A stretch of 64,000 nucleotides of DNA from Siphonodentalium dalli. Lineage: Eukaryota > Mollusca > Scaphopoda > Gadilida > Siphonodentaliidae. Below are positions 35,301 to 46,311 of this stretch, piece after piece (position 1 is the first letter of the stretch; each line of letters starts with the position of its first letter). Made by a program: the position numbers and the translations under genes. Below the pieces are notes generated by a model. It made no database searches, was not told where the DNA came from, and saw nothing but the letters and a program-made list of their open reading frames with translations. The stretch spans positions 3,224,001 through 3,288,000 of the forward strand of contig CP136061.1 in NCBI GenBank assembly GCA_032622095.1, given 5' to 3'.

Positions 35301-38300
35301 GCGCTGGTGCAGCATTAACTTTTTCATGACGGGAGCTGCGTTCGTGCAACATTAATTACTTGATGTTGGGAGCAGCGTTGGTGCAACATTAACCCTGTCA
35401 TGACGGGAACTGCGCTGGTGCAGCATTAATCCTTTCATGGCGGGAGCTGCGTTGGTGCAACATTAACCATTTCATGATGAGAGTTGCGGTGGTGAATTAT
35501 TAACCCTTTCGTAACGGGAGCTGCGTTGGTTCAGCATTAACCCTTTCATGACGGGAGCTGCGCTGGTGCAACATTAACACTTTAATAACGGGAGCTGTGC
35601 TGGTGCAGCATTAACCCTTTCATGAAAGGAACTGTGCTGGTGCCGCATTAATTATTTTATGATGGGATCTGTGCTGGTGCAGCATTTATTCTTTTATGGT
35701 GGGAGTTGCGTTGGTGCAGCATTAATTATTTTATAACGGGAGCTGTGCTGGTGCAGCATTAACCATTTCATGACGGGAGCTGCGCTGGTGCAGCATTAAT
35801 TATTTGACGACGGGAGCTTCTTTGGTGCAGCATTAATTATTTTATGATGGGATATGTGCTGGTGCAGCATTAACCCTTTTATGACGTGTAGCTGTGTTGG
35901 TTCAGCACTAACCGTTCCATGGTGGGATCTGCGTTAGTGCAGCATTAACTCTTCATGACGGGAGCTGTGCTGGTGCAGCATTAATTATTTCATGGCGGGA
36001 GCTGCGTTGGGGCAGCATTAACCTTTTTATGACGGGAATTGCGTTTGTTCAGCGTTAACCCTTCATGAAAAGAACTGTGCTGGTGCAGCATTAATTGTTT
36101 TTATGATGGGAGCTATTCTGGTGCAGCATTTATTATTTTATGATGGGAGTTGCGTGGGTGCAGCATTAACTCTTTCATGACGGGAGCTTTGCTGGTGCAG
36201 CATTAACCTTTCATGACGGGAGCTGCGCTGGTGCAGCATTAACCCTTTCATGACTGGAGCTGCGTTGGTGCAGCATTAACCCTTTCATGACGGGAGCTGC
36301 GTTGGTGCATCATTAATTATTTTATGATGGGAGCTGCGTTGGTTCAGCATTAATTATTTTATGATGGGAGCTGCGCTGGTGCAGCATTAACTCTTTCACG
36401 ACGGGAGCTGCGCTGGTGCAGCTTTAACTTTTTCGTGACGGGAGCTGCGTTGGTGCAACATTAATTACTTGATGTTGGGAGCAGCGTTGGTGCAACATTA
36501 ACCCTGTTATGACGGGAACTGCGCTGGTGCAGCATTAATCATTTCATGACGGGAGCTGCGTTGGTGCAGCATTAACCATTTCATGATGGGAGTTGCGGTG
36601 GTGAATCATTAACCCTTTCATAACGGGAGCTGCGTTGGTGCAGCATTAACCCTTTCATGACGGGAGCTGCGATGGTGCAACATTAACTCTTTAATAACGG
36701 GAGCTGCGCTGTTGCAGCATTAATTATTGAATGACGGCAGCTGCGTTGGTGCATTAATTATTTGATGCTGGGAGCTGTGCTGGTGCAGCATTAACCCTTT
36801 CATGACGGAAGCTGCGTTGGTGCAGCAGTAACCCATCCATGATTGGATCTGCGCTGGTGGCCTGGTGCAGCATTAATTATTTTATGGCGGGAGCTGCGTT
36901 TGTGCAGCATTAACTATTTCATGACGGGAGATGCGCTGTTGCAGCATTAATTATTTCATGACGGGAGCTGCTTTGGTGCAGCATTAATTATTTGATGATG
37001 GGAGCTGCGTTGGTGCAGCATTAATTACTTGATGATGGGAGTTGGGTTGGTGCAGCATTAACCCTTTCATGACGGGAGCTGCGTTTGGTGCAGCGATAAC
37101 CCTTGTGTGACGGGAGCTGTGCTGGTGCAGCATTAATTCTTTCATGACGGGAGCTGTGTTGGGGCAGCATTAATTATTTCATGACGAGAGCAGTGCTGGG
37201 TGCAGCATTAACCTTTTTATGACGGGAATTGTGTTTGTGCATCATCAACCCTTTCAAGAATGGAACTGTGCTGGTGCAGCATTAATTCTTTTGTGATGAA
37301 AACTGCGTTAGTGCAGCATTAACCCTTTCACGAAAGGAACTGTGCTGGTGCAGCATTAGTTATTTTATGATGGGAGCTGTGCTGGTGCAGCTTTTATTCT
37401 TTTATGATGGGAGTTGCGTTGGTGCAGCATTAACCCTTTCAAGACGGGAGCTGTGCTGATGCAGCATTAGTTAATTCATGACAGAAGCTGCGTTGGCGCA
37501 TCATTAATTATTTAATGACGGGCGCTGTGCTGGTGCAGCATTAACCTTTTTATGATGGGAGCTGCGTTGGTGCAGTATTAACCTTTTCATGACGGGAGCT
37601 GCGCTGGTGCAGCATTAACCCTTTCATGACGGGAGTTGAGCTGGTGCAGCATTAATTATTTAATGATGGGAGCTGCGTTGGTGCAGCTTTAATTATTTTA
37701 TGATGGGAGCTGCGTCGGTGCAGCATTAACTATTTCATGACGGGAGCTGCGCTGGTGCAGCATTCATTATTTCATGACAGTAGCTGCGTTGGTGCAGCAA
37801 TAATTACTTGATGATGGGAGCTGCGTTGGTGCATCATTAACCCTTTCATAACGGCAGATGCGTTGGTGCAACGTTAACTTTTTTATGACCGGAGCTGTGC
37901 TGGTGCAGCATTAATTATTTCATGACGGAAGCTGCGTTGGCGCATCATTAATTATTTAATGACGGGAGCTGTGCTGGTGCAGCATTAACCTTTTTATGAT
38001 GAAAGCTGCGTTGGTGCAGCATTAACCCTTTCATGACGGGAGCTGCGTTGGTGCAGCATTAACCTTTTCATGACGGGAGCTGCGCTGGTGCAGCATTAAC
38101 CCTTTCATGACGGGGGCTGAGCTGGTGCGGCATTAATTATTTAATGATGGGAGCTGCGTTGGTGCAGCTTTAATTATTGTATGATGGGAGCTGCGTCGAT
38201 GCAGCATTAACTCTTTCATGACGGGATCTGCGCTGGTGCAGCATTAATTATTTCATGACGGGAGCTGCGTTGGTGCAGCAATAATTACTTGATGATGGGA

Positions 38301-41300
38301 GCTGCGTTGGTGCAGCATTAACCCTTTCATAACGGGAGATGCGTTGGTGCAACGTTAACCTTTTATGACCGGAGCTGTGCTGGTGCAGCATTAATTATTT
38401 CATGACGGGAGCTGCGTTGGGGCAGCATTAATTATTTCATGGCTGGAGCTGCGTTGGGGCAGCATTAACCTTTTTATGACGGGAACTGCGTTTGTGCAGC
38501 ATTAACCCTTTCGTGAAAGGAACTGTGCTGGTGCAGCATTAATTGTTTTTATGATGGGAGCTATGCTGGTGCAACATTTATTCTTTTATCACGGGAGCTG
38601 CGCTGGTGCAGCATTGACCCTTTCACGACGGGAGCTGCGCTGGTGCACCATTAATCCTTTCATGATGGGAGCTATGCTGGTGCAGCATTTATTCTTCCAT
38701 CACGGGAGCTGCGCTGGTGCAGCATTAACCCTTTCACGACGGGAGCTGCGCTGGTGCACCAATAACCCTTTCATGGCGGGAGCTGCGTTGGTGCAGCATT
38801 AACCCTTTCATGACGGGAGCTGCGTTGGTGCATCATTAATTATTTTATAATGGGAGCTGCGTTGGTGCAGCATTAATTATTTTATGATAGGAGCTGCGTT
38901 GGTGCAGCATTAACTCTTTCATGACGGGAGCTGCGCTGGTGCAGCATTAACTTTTTCATGACGGGAGCTGCGTTGGTGCAACATTAATTACTTGATGTTG
39001 GGAGCAGCGTTGGTGCAACATTAACCCTGTCATGACGGGAACTGCGCTGGTGCAGCATTAATCCTTTCATGGCGGGAGCTGCGTTGGTGCAACATTAACC
39101 ATTTCATGATGGGAGTTGCGGTGGTGAATCATTAACCCTTTCGTAACGGGAGCTGCGTTGGTTCAGCATTAACCCTTTCATGACGGGAGCTGCGCTGGTG
39201 CAACATTAACACTTTAATAACGGGAGCTGTGCTGGTGCAGCATTAACCCTTTCATGAAAGGAACTGTGCTGGTGCCGCATTAATTATTTTATGATGGGAT
39301 CTGTGCTGGTGCAGCATTTATTCTTTTATGGTGGGAGTCGCGTTGGTGCAGCATTAATTATTTTATAACGGGAGCTGTGCTGGTGCAGCATTAACCCTTT
39401 CATGACGGGAGCTGCGCTGGTGCAGCATTAATTATTTGACGACGGGAGCTTCTTTGGTGCAGCATTAATTATTTTATGATGGGATATGTGCTGGTGCAGC
39501 ATTAACCCTTTTATGACGTGTAGCTGTGTTGGTTCAGCACTAACCGTTCCATGGTGGGATCTGCGTTAGTGCAGCATTAACTCTTCATGACGGGAGCTGT
39601 GCTGGTGCAGCATTAATTATTTCATGGCGGGAGCTGCGTTGGGGCAGCATTAACCTTTTTATGACGGGAATTGCGTTTGTTCAGCGTTAACCCTTTCATG
39701 AAAAGAACTGTGCTGGTGCAGCATTAATTGTTTTTATGATGGGAGCTATTCTGGTGCAGCATTTATTATTTTATGATGGGAGTTGCGTGGGTGCAGCATT
39801 AACTCTTTCATGACGGGAGCTTTGCTGGTGCAGCATTAACCTTTCATGACGGGAGCTGCGCTGGTGCAGCATTAACCCTTTCATGACGGGAGCTGCGTTG
39901 GTGCAGCATTAACCTTTTCATGACGGGAGCTGCGCTGGTGCAGCATTAACCCTTTCATGACGGGGGCTGAGCTGGTGCAGCATTAATTATTTAATGATGG
40001 GAGCTGCGTTGGTGCAGCTTTAATTATTGTATGATGGGAGCTGTGTCGATGCAGCATAACTCTTTCATGACGGGAGCTGCGCTGGTGCAGCATTAATTAT
40101 TTCATGACGGGAGCTGCGTTGGTGCAGCAATAATTACTTGATGATGGGAGCTGCGTTGGTGCAGCATTAACCCTTTCATAACAGGAGATGCGTTGGTGCA
40201 ACGTTAACCTTTTATGACCGGAGCTGTGCTGGTGCAGCATTAATTATTTCATGACGGGAGCTGCGTTGGGGCAGCATTAATTATTTCATGGCGGGAGCTG
40301 CGTTGGGGCAGCATTAACCTTTTTATGACGGGAACTGCGTTTGTGCAGCATTAACCCTTTCGTGAAAGGAACTGTGCTGATGCAGCATTAATTGTTTTTA
40401 TGATGGGAGCTATGCTGGTGCAACATTTATTCTTTTATCACGGGAGCTGCGCTGGTGCAGCATTGACCCTTTCACGACGGGAGCTGCGCTGGTGCACCAT
40501 TAATCCTTTCATGATGGGAGCTATGCTGGTGCAGCATTTATTCTTTCATCACGGGAGCTGCGCTGGTGCAGCATTAACCCGTTTACGACGGGAGCTTCGC
40601 TGGTGCACCAATAACCCTTTTATGGCGGGAGCTGCGTTGGTGCAGCAATAACCCTTTCATGACGGGAGCTGCGTTGGTGCATCATTAATTATTTTATAAT
40701 GGGAGCTGCGTTGGTGCAGCATTAATTATTTTATAACGGAAGCTGTGCTGGTGCAGCATTAACCCTTTCATGACGGGAGATGCGCTGGTGCAGCCTTAAT
40801 TATTTGACGACGGGAGCTTCTTTGGTGCAGCATTAATTATTTTGTGATGGGATATGTGCTGGTGCAGCATTAAGCCTTTTATGACGTGTAGCTGTGTTGG
40901 TTCAGCACTAACCGTTCCATGGTGGGATCTGCGTTAGTGCAGCATTAACTCTTCATGACGGGAGCTGTGCTGGCGCAGCATTCATTATTTCATGGCGGGA
41001 GCCGCGTTGGGGCAGCATTAACCTTTTTATGACGGGAATTGCGTTTGTTCAGCGTTAACCCTTTCATGAAAAGAACTGTGCTGGTGCAGCATTAATTGTT
41101 TTTATGATGGGAGCTATTCTGGTGCAGCATTTATTATTTTATTATGGGAGTTGCATGGGTGCAGCATTAACTCTTTCATGACGGGAGCTTTGCTGGTGCA
41201 GCATTAACCTTTCATGACGGGAGCTGCGCTGGTGCAGCATTAACCCTTTCATGACTGGAGCTGCGTTGGTGCAGCATTAACCCTTTCATGACGGGAGCTG

Positions 41301-42529
41301 CGTTGGTGCATCATTAATTAATTTATGATGGGAGCTGCGTTGGTCCAGCATTAATTATTTTATGATGGGAGCTGCGCTGGTGCAGCATTAACTCTTTCAC
41401 GACGGGAGCTGCGCTGGTGCAGCTTTAACTTTTTCGTGACGGGAGCTGCGTTGGTGCAACATTAATTACTTGATGTTGGGAGCAGCGTTGGTGCAACATT
41501 AACCCTGTTATGACGGGAACTGCGCTGGTGCAGCATTAATCATTTCATGACGGGAGCTGCGTTGGTGCAGCATTAACCATTTCATGATGGGAGTTGCGGT
41601 GGTGAATCATTAACCCTTTCATAACGGGAGCTGCGTTGGTGCAGCATTAACCCTTTCATGACGGGAGTTGCGCTGGTGCATCATTAACTCTTTAATAACG
41701 GGAGCTGTGCTGGTGCAGCATTAACCCTTTCATGAAAGGAACTGTGCTGGTGCGCGTTGATTATTGTATGATGGGAGCTGTGCTGGTGCAGCATTTATTA
41801 TTTTATGGTGGGAGTTTCGTTGGTGCAACATTAATTATTTTATAACGGGAGCTGTGCTGGTGCAGTATTAACCCTTTCATGACGGGAGCTGCGATGGTGC
41901 AGCATTAATTATTTGACGACGGGGGCTTCTTTGGTGCAGCATTAATTATTTTATGATGGGATATGTGCTGGTGCAGCATTAACCATTTCATGACGTGTAG
42001 CTGTGTTGGTTCAGCATTAACCGTTCCATTGTGGGATCTGCGTTAGTGCACCATTAACTCTTTCATGACGGGAGCTGTGCTGGTGCAGCATTAATTATTT
42101 CGTGACGGGAACTACGTTCGTGCAGCATTAACCCTTTCATGACTGGAGCTGTGCTCGTGCAGCATTAACCCTTTCGTGACTGGAGCTACGCTGGTGCAGC
42201 ATTAACCATTTTCTAACGGGAGCTGTGCTGGTGCATCATTAACCCTTTTATGACGGGAGCTGCATTGGTGCAGTATTAACCATTTCATGACGGGAGCTGT
42301 GCTGGTGCAACATTAACCCTTTCATGACGGGAGCTGTGCTGGTGCAGCAATAACCCTTTCATGACGGGATCTATGCTGGTGCGGCATTAACCCTTTCATG
42401 ACGGGAGCTGTGCTGGTGCAGCATTACCCCTTTTATGACGGGAGCTGCATTGGTGCAGCATTAACAATTTCATGACGGCAGCTGTGCTGGTGCAGCATTA
42501 ATTATTTTATGACGGGACCTGCGTTGGTG
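32380..42529 (+). repeat. 37-bp satellite array 1
   Basis: Roughly 270 tandem units of about 37 bases with a consensus like GCTGCGTTGGTGCAGC + ATTAACCCTTTCATGACGGGA. The first 16 bases form a hairpin (GCTGC stem, GTTGGT loop, GCAGC). A common variant contains the perfect palindrome CCTTTCATGAAAGG. A higher-order period of about 3.6 kb is visible: the odd unit 'tggtggcctggtgcagc' recurs near 33233 and 36853, and 'gctatgctggtgcaacattt' recurs near 38560, 40410 and 45920. Open frames of 77-83 codons arise because three units make 111 bases. Confidence 0.97.
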
Positions 42530-42594
42530 ATGAAAAGCAAATTCGGGATACAGCATGTGTGGTTGCTCCACTACGTGTCACGTATGATTCATAT

Positions 42595-43377
42595 TAGAAG
42601 ATGTACATTGGAGTGGCTATGCCTTTGCAATAATCTGGGGCTCTCTATTCCTAGTTTCATCTATATGATTAGTCATATTAGCAATATAGTGGTACGTATG
42701 TTATCATGACGTATTTAGAGATAGTAACATCCTAGAAAACAACATGTATTTTAATTCAATATTTTTAAATATAACGGACATATACAACATCAGCTAAGTG
42801 AACTAACATATTTTAACTATTATATGTGCGGACATCGATACCGTCGGGATTTTTACTGACAAACATCGCGATCGATAAAATACATTTGATATTGAAAGAA
42901 TCCATAGGCCTCCTGTGTTATCAAGCTCGTACGATAACCCAAATACACACACTTAAATGTACAGTATATGTGACATGTTTAAATAGTTCGACATATCAAT
43001 GTCACTTTAATAATGGGAATTGTCAACCACCAAAACAGTTAAAGATGCATTTTCCGAATTAACGCTCCCACATTACTATTTCTTCGGCTTCTGGGGTAAA
43101 ACATATTTTATTCGAGTCGAGGAACCCACCCATCAAAGCTCGGAGTGATCAGATATCGATTTTGAAGTATGTTATTTCTCGAGATGTTCAATTATTTATC
43201 AAAAAGACGGCCTCGGTCAAAATTGAGAACGAACGTGGATAACTCTACAAACAAGTGGCAATACGGCGACATTTCGTGATTAATCAAGTCAATGTGGGGG
43301 AACTTCTCCTGGCGATGCGGTTCTCTACCGAGTTCGTGAGCATTTTTGAGCGACGATTCCGATTCTCTATCGAGCAA
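42595..43377. repeat. Duplication block 2 (module A)
   Basis: Module A from 'tagaagatgtacattggag' to 'gattctctatcgagcaa', where it joins 'tttccaccatgcaaccag' of the hairpin-bearing sequence seen at 31733. The A open frame is stopped early (see 42826). Confidence 0.85.
42826..43062 (+). pseudogene. Module A open frame, copy 1 (stopped)
   Basis: 78 codons ending at a TAA after HFPN, where other copies read on with Ser-Arg. It aligns with 49868, 53218 and 57456. See 53218-53634 for the fullest copy. Confidence 0.3.
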
Positions 43378-43791
43378 TTTCCACCATGCAACCAGCAAAC
43401 TGATCGGAGAATAACTGCGCAAACGACGGGTCTGTTAATTGATCGAGATTATGAATGTTTTATTTTCTAAATAGCGATGATTCCAACATAAAATTAACTT
43501 TTCGAACTGGATTAAAGAATATATGCGCGCATTTATGCCTGCTATTAAGGAGGTTCGTGTGTACTCCTTTGTCAGATAACAAAACAGTTATCACCCTTGT
43601 TTTCGTGAGACACGGGGGTTTGTCGCCGCTCTCGACCTGGAATGTCACCCTCGGGCCGCAGGCCCTCGGGTGACATTCCAGGTCTCAAGCGGACGACAAA
43701 TCCCCGTGTCTCACTCAATCGCGGGCGATAACTGTATATTAACTGAATTGATAACACAGACAATACGGTCGTTGGTGTATGGGGTCTTATA
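43378..43791. repeat. Second copy of the hairpin-bearing flank
   Basis: Matches 31733-32145 almost base for base, including the 150-bp hairpin (43585-43734) and the short piece of module A before the satellite element. Confidence 0.9.
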
Positions 43792-43850
43792 GCAACCACC
43801 AGTTCGCCGCAGGCGAGCGTGGTTGTTTATACCCTAGGCAGGTGAATGCC

Positions 43851-44471
43851 CAGTCTTATTAAAACCAGACCTAATTTTCATTACTTTCAACTTAGGTCTT
43901 GGGACATTGATGGCATAAATTATTTCAAACGGGAGAAATCCAACCAATACGCACCAGGCAATGCGTTGCTCGACCAATCAAGAACTGCCTGCAAATCCCA
44001 TTACCTATTCAAATTAGTAATTATTCATACAAGCCCCGCCCAATAGTTCTAAAAATAAGTATTACCGAAGCGGAAATTCTAGATGAAAGCGAGGCTACGC
44101 TAAAACAATGGAAGACTTTAGCGAAATAGAAATTTTCGAAATTGCAATTAAGAACGTTTTAAAGAAACTTTGTATTGATTCGCTGAAACAAGAACAGGAG
44201 TTTATTCTGAGGAGTTTGTTGATAACCAGAAAAGCGGTGTTAGCCATTCTTCCTACCGGTTACGGCAAAACTGTTTGCCGCATCAAATAACTCCAATGAT
44301 TGTTGCCGATTTGAAAAGTAAACATTCAGTTGCTATATTTGGAAACATGAATATTAATGAGCTATCGCCAGATGGGAATTCCCCGTTCATCGCGGAAATG
44401 AAATTTGGTACCGGTGTCTCTAGACTGAGAGTTGACTGTAAGGAAACCTTGGTCTAGTTATTACTAGACTG
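43851..44471 (+). mobile_element. Mutator-like element carrying a helicase gene fragment
   Basis: The element is bounded by CAGTCT...AGACTG. The first 21 bases match the inverted last 21 at about 16 positions. It is flanked on both sides by the 9-bp repeat GTGAATGCC (43842-43850 and 44472-44480). Unoccupied versions of the same site, 'ggtgaatgccgtcctataat', exist at about 32195 and 46361, so the insertion is certain and recent relative to the duplication. Nine-base duplications are typical of the Mutator superfamily, where short elements often carry host gene pieces (Pack-MULEs in plants). There is no transposase. The cargo is the RecQ-like fragment at 44108-44287, with CCAAT and CCCCGCCC words upstream. 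Confidence 0.85.
44108..44287 (+). pseudogene. Captured N-terminal fragment of a RecQ-like helicase
   Basis: The frame starts with ATG, MEDFSEIEIFEIAIKNVLKK, and continues with a motif-0-like LKQEQEFILRSLL and the Walker A box AILPTGYGKT, as in RecQ-family DNA helicases (ATP-dependent 3'-5' unwinding). The Walker A is intact. The frame then ends at RIK-stop, about 60 residues in all against several hundred for a helicase, so motifs Ia-VI are missing. A second open frame (44275-44457) follows in a different frame and is not clearly helicase. The GC-box and CCAAT words 70-140 bases upstream suggest the donor gene's promoter and first exon were taken together. If transcribed it would give only a truncated peptide. 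Confidence 0.8.
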
Positions 44472-44654
44472 GTGAATGCCGTCCTATAATTTTTTTTATA
44501 TTTTCTATCTGCTGAGAGGAAATTCAGGAAAGAGTGTATGCTATTTAGCGAAATTGACACGTGGCTTCCGATTAGCAAATGTTTAAAATTGCGGCATTGG
44601 AAGTGAAACAACGAGATGAAATGCCACGGCTCATGACGTCATTTACGTCATTAT

Positions 44655-46172
44655 GGCTGTAGGTGCTGCATTAACCCTTTCACGATGGGAGATGCGCTAG
44701 TGCAGCATTAATGTTTTTATTACGGAAGCTGTGCTGGTGCAGCATTAACCATTTCTCGACGGGAGCTGCGTTGGTGCAGCATTAACCCTTTCATGAAAGG
44801 AACTGTACTGGTGCAACATTAATTATTTTATGATGGGAGCTGTGCTGGTGCAGCATTAACATTTTTGATGTTGAGAACTGCGTTGGTGCAGCATTCACCC
44901 ATTCATGATGGGGGCTGCGCTGGTGCAGCAATAACCCTTTCATGACGGAGCTGCGCTGGTGCATCATTAATTATTTCAGGACGGCAGCTGCGTTCGTGCA
45001 ACATTAACCCATTCATGATTGGAGCTGCGCTGGTGCAGAATTTACCCTTTCTTGACGGGAGGTGCGCTGGTGCAGCATTAATTATTTTATGATGGGAGCT
45101 GCGTTGGTGCAGCATTAACACTTTCATGACGGGAGCTGCGTTATTGCAGCATTAACCCTTTCACGAAAGGAACTATGCTGATGCAGCATTAATTTTGTTA
45201 TGATGGGAGCTGTGCTGGTGCAACATTCATTATTTTATGATGGGAGCTGTGCTGGTGCAGCATTAACCTTTTTTATGACGGGAGCTGCGTTGGGGCAGTA
45301 TTCACCCATTCATGATGGGAGCTGCGCTGGTGCATCATTAACTCTTTTATGACGGGAGCTGCGCTGTTGCAGCATTAATTATTGAATGACGGCAGCTGCG
45401 TTGGTGCATTAATTATTTGATGCTGGGAGCTGCGTTGGTGCAGCATTAACCCTTTCATGACGGAAGCTGCGTTGGTGCAGCAGTAACCCATCCATTATTG
45501 GATCTGCGCTGGTGGCCTGGTGCAGCATTAATTATTTTATGGCGGGAGCTGCGTTTGTGCAGCATTAACTATTTCATGACGGGAGATGCGCTGTTGCAGC
45601 ATTAATTATTTCATGACGGGAGCTGCTTTGGTGCAGCAATAATTACTTGATGATGGGAGCTGCGTTGGTGCAGCATTAACCCTTTCATAACGGGAGATGC
45701 GTTGGTGCAACGTTAACCTTTTATGACCGGAGCTGTGCTGGTGCAGCATTAATTATTTCATGACGGGAGCTACGTTGGGACAGCATTAATTATTTCATGG
45801 CGGGAGCTGCGTTGGGGCAGCATTAACCTTTTTTATGACGGGAACTGCGTTTGTGCAGCATTAACCCTTTCGTGAAAGGAACTGTGCTGGTGCAGCATTA
45901 ATTGTTTTTATGATGGGAGCTATGCTGGTGCAACATTTATTCTTTTATCACGGGAGCTGCGCTGGTGCAGCATTGACCCTTTCACGACGGGAGCTGCGCT
46001 GGTGCACCATTAATCCTTTCATGATGGGAGCTATGCTGATGCAGCATTTATTCTTTCATCACGGGAGCTGCGCTGGTGCAGCATTAACCCTTTCACGACG
46101 GGAGCTGCGCTGGTGCACCAATAACCCTTTCATGGCGGGAGCTGCGTTGGTGTAGCATTAACCCTTTCATGA
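44655..46172 (+). repeat. 37-bp satellite array 2
   Basis: Begins with the same first units as array 1 ('taggtgctgcattaaccctt'), follows them nearly identically for over 900 bases, then skips to later units near 45630 by an internal deletion. It ends at the hairpin fusion. Confidence 0.95.
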
Positions 46173-46311
46173 CGGGCCGCAGGCCCTCGGTGACATTCCA
46201 GGTCTCAAGCGGACGACAAATCCCCGTGTCTCACTCAATCGCGGGCGATAACTGTATATTAACTGAATTGATAACACAGACAATACCGTCGTTGGTGTAT
46301 GGGGTCTTATA
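46173..46311. repeat. Right half of the 150-bp hairpin and module A piece
   Basis: From the apex 'ccgcaggccctcgg' to 'gataactg' (46254), then 'tatattaactgaattgataa' into satellite element 3. The left arm is missing. The join to the satellite shares CGGG. Confidence 0.9.

Larger units (their letters stand above)
32146..42594. mobile_element. Satellite-carrying element 1 (10.4 kb)
   Basis: In the unoccupied copy at 52980, 'ggggtcttatagaagatgtacc' is continuous. Here the left side reads ggggtcttata, then gcaaccacc, and the right side reads ..gattcatat, then tagaagatgtac, so about 10.45 kb is inserted with at most TA duplicated. The left end has a hairpin (CAACCAC..GTGGTTG). The right end has GTGGTTGCT (42559-42567), the inverse of AGCAACCAC at the left end (32145-32153), and then a small hairpin TACGTG-T-CACGTA. 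The lead region (32146-32380) contains 'tgacgtcatttacgtca'; the rest is the 37-bp satellite. End hairpins, no clear TIR and an internal satellite recall the Helentron-associated elements described in bivalves, but that assignment is inference. Confidence 0.75.
43792..46172. mobile_element. Satellite-carrying element 2 (right-truncated, with nested insertion)
   Basis: The left end is the same as at 32146 and 46312. It is interrupted at 43851-44471 by a 621-bp transposon, then continues through the CRE pair into about 1.5 kb of satellite (44655-46172). The array ends abruptly at 'catgacggg', fused to the centre of the 150-bp hairpin, so the right end of the element is lost. Confidence 0.85.

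Noticed and set aside
44275..44457. Continuation of the RecQ-like helicase after Walker A
   Set aside because: The frame is different and the 60 residues do not show motif Ia or II. It may be intron or unrelated captured DNA.
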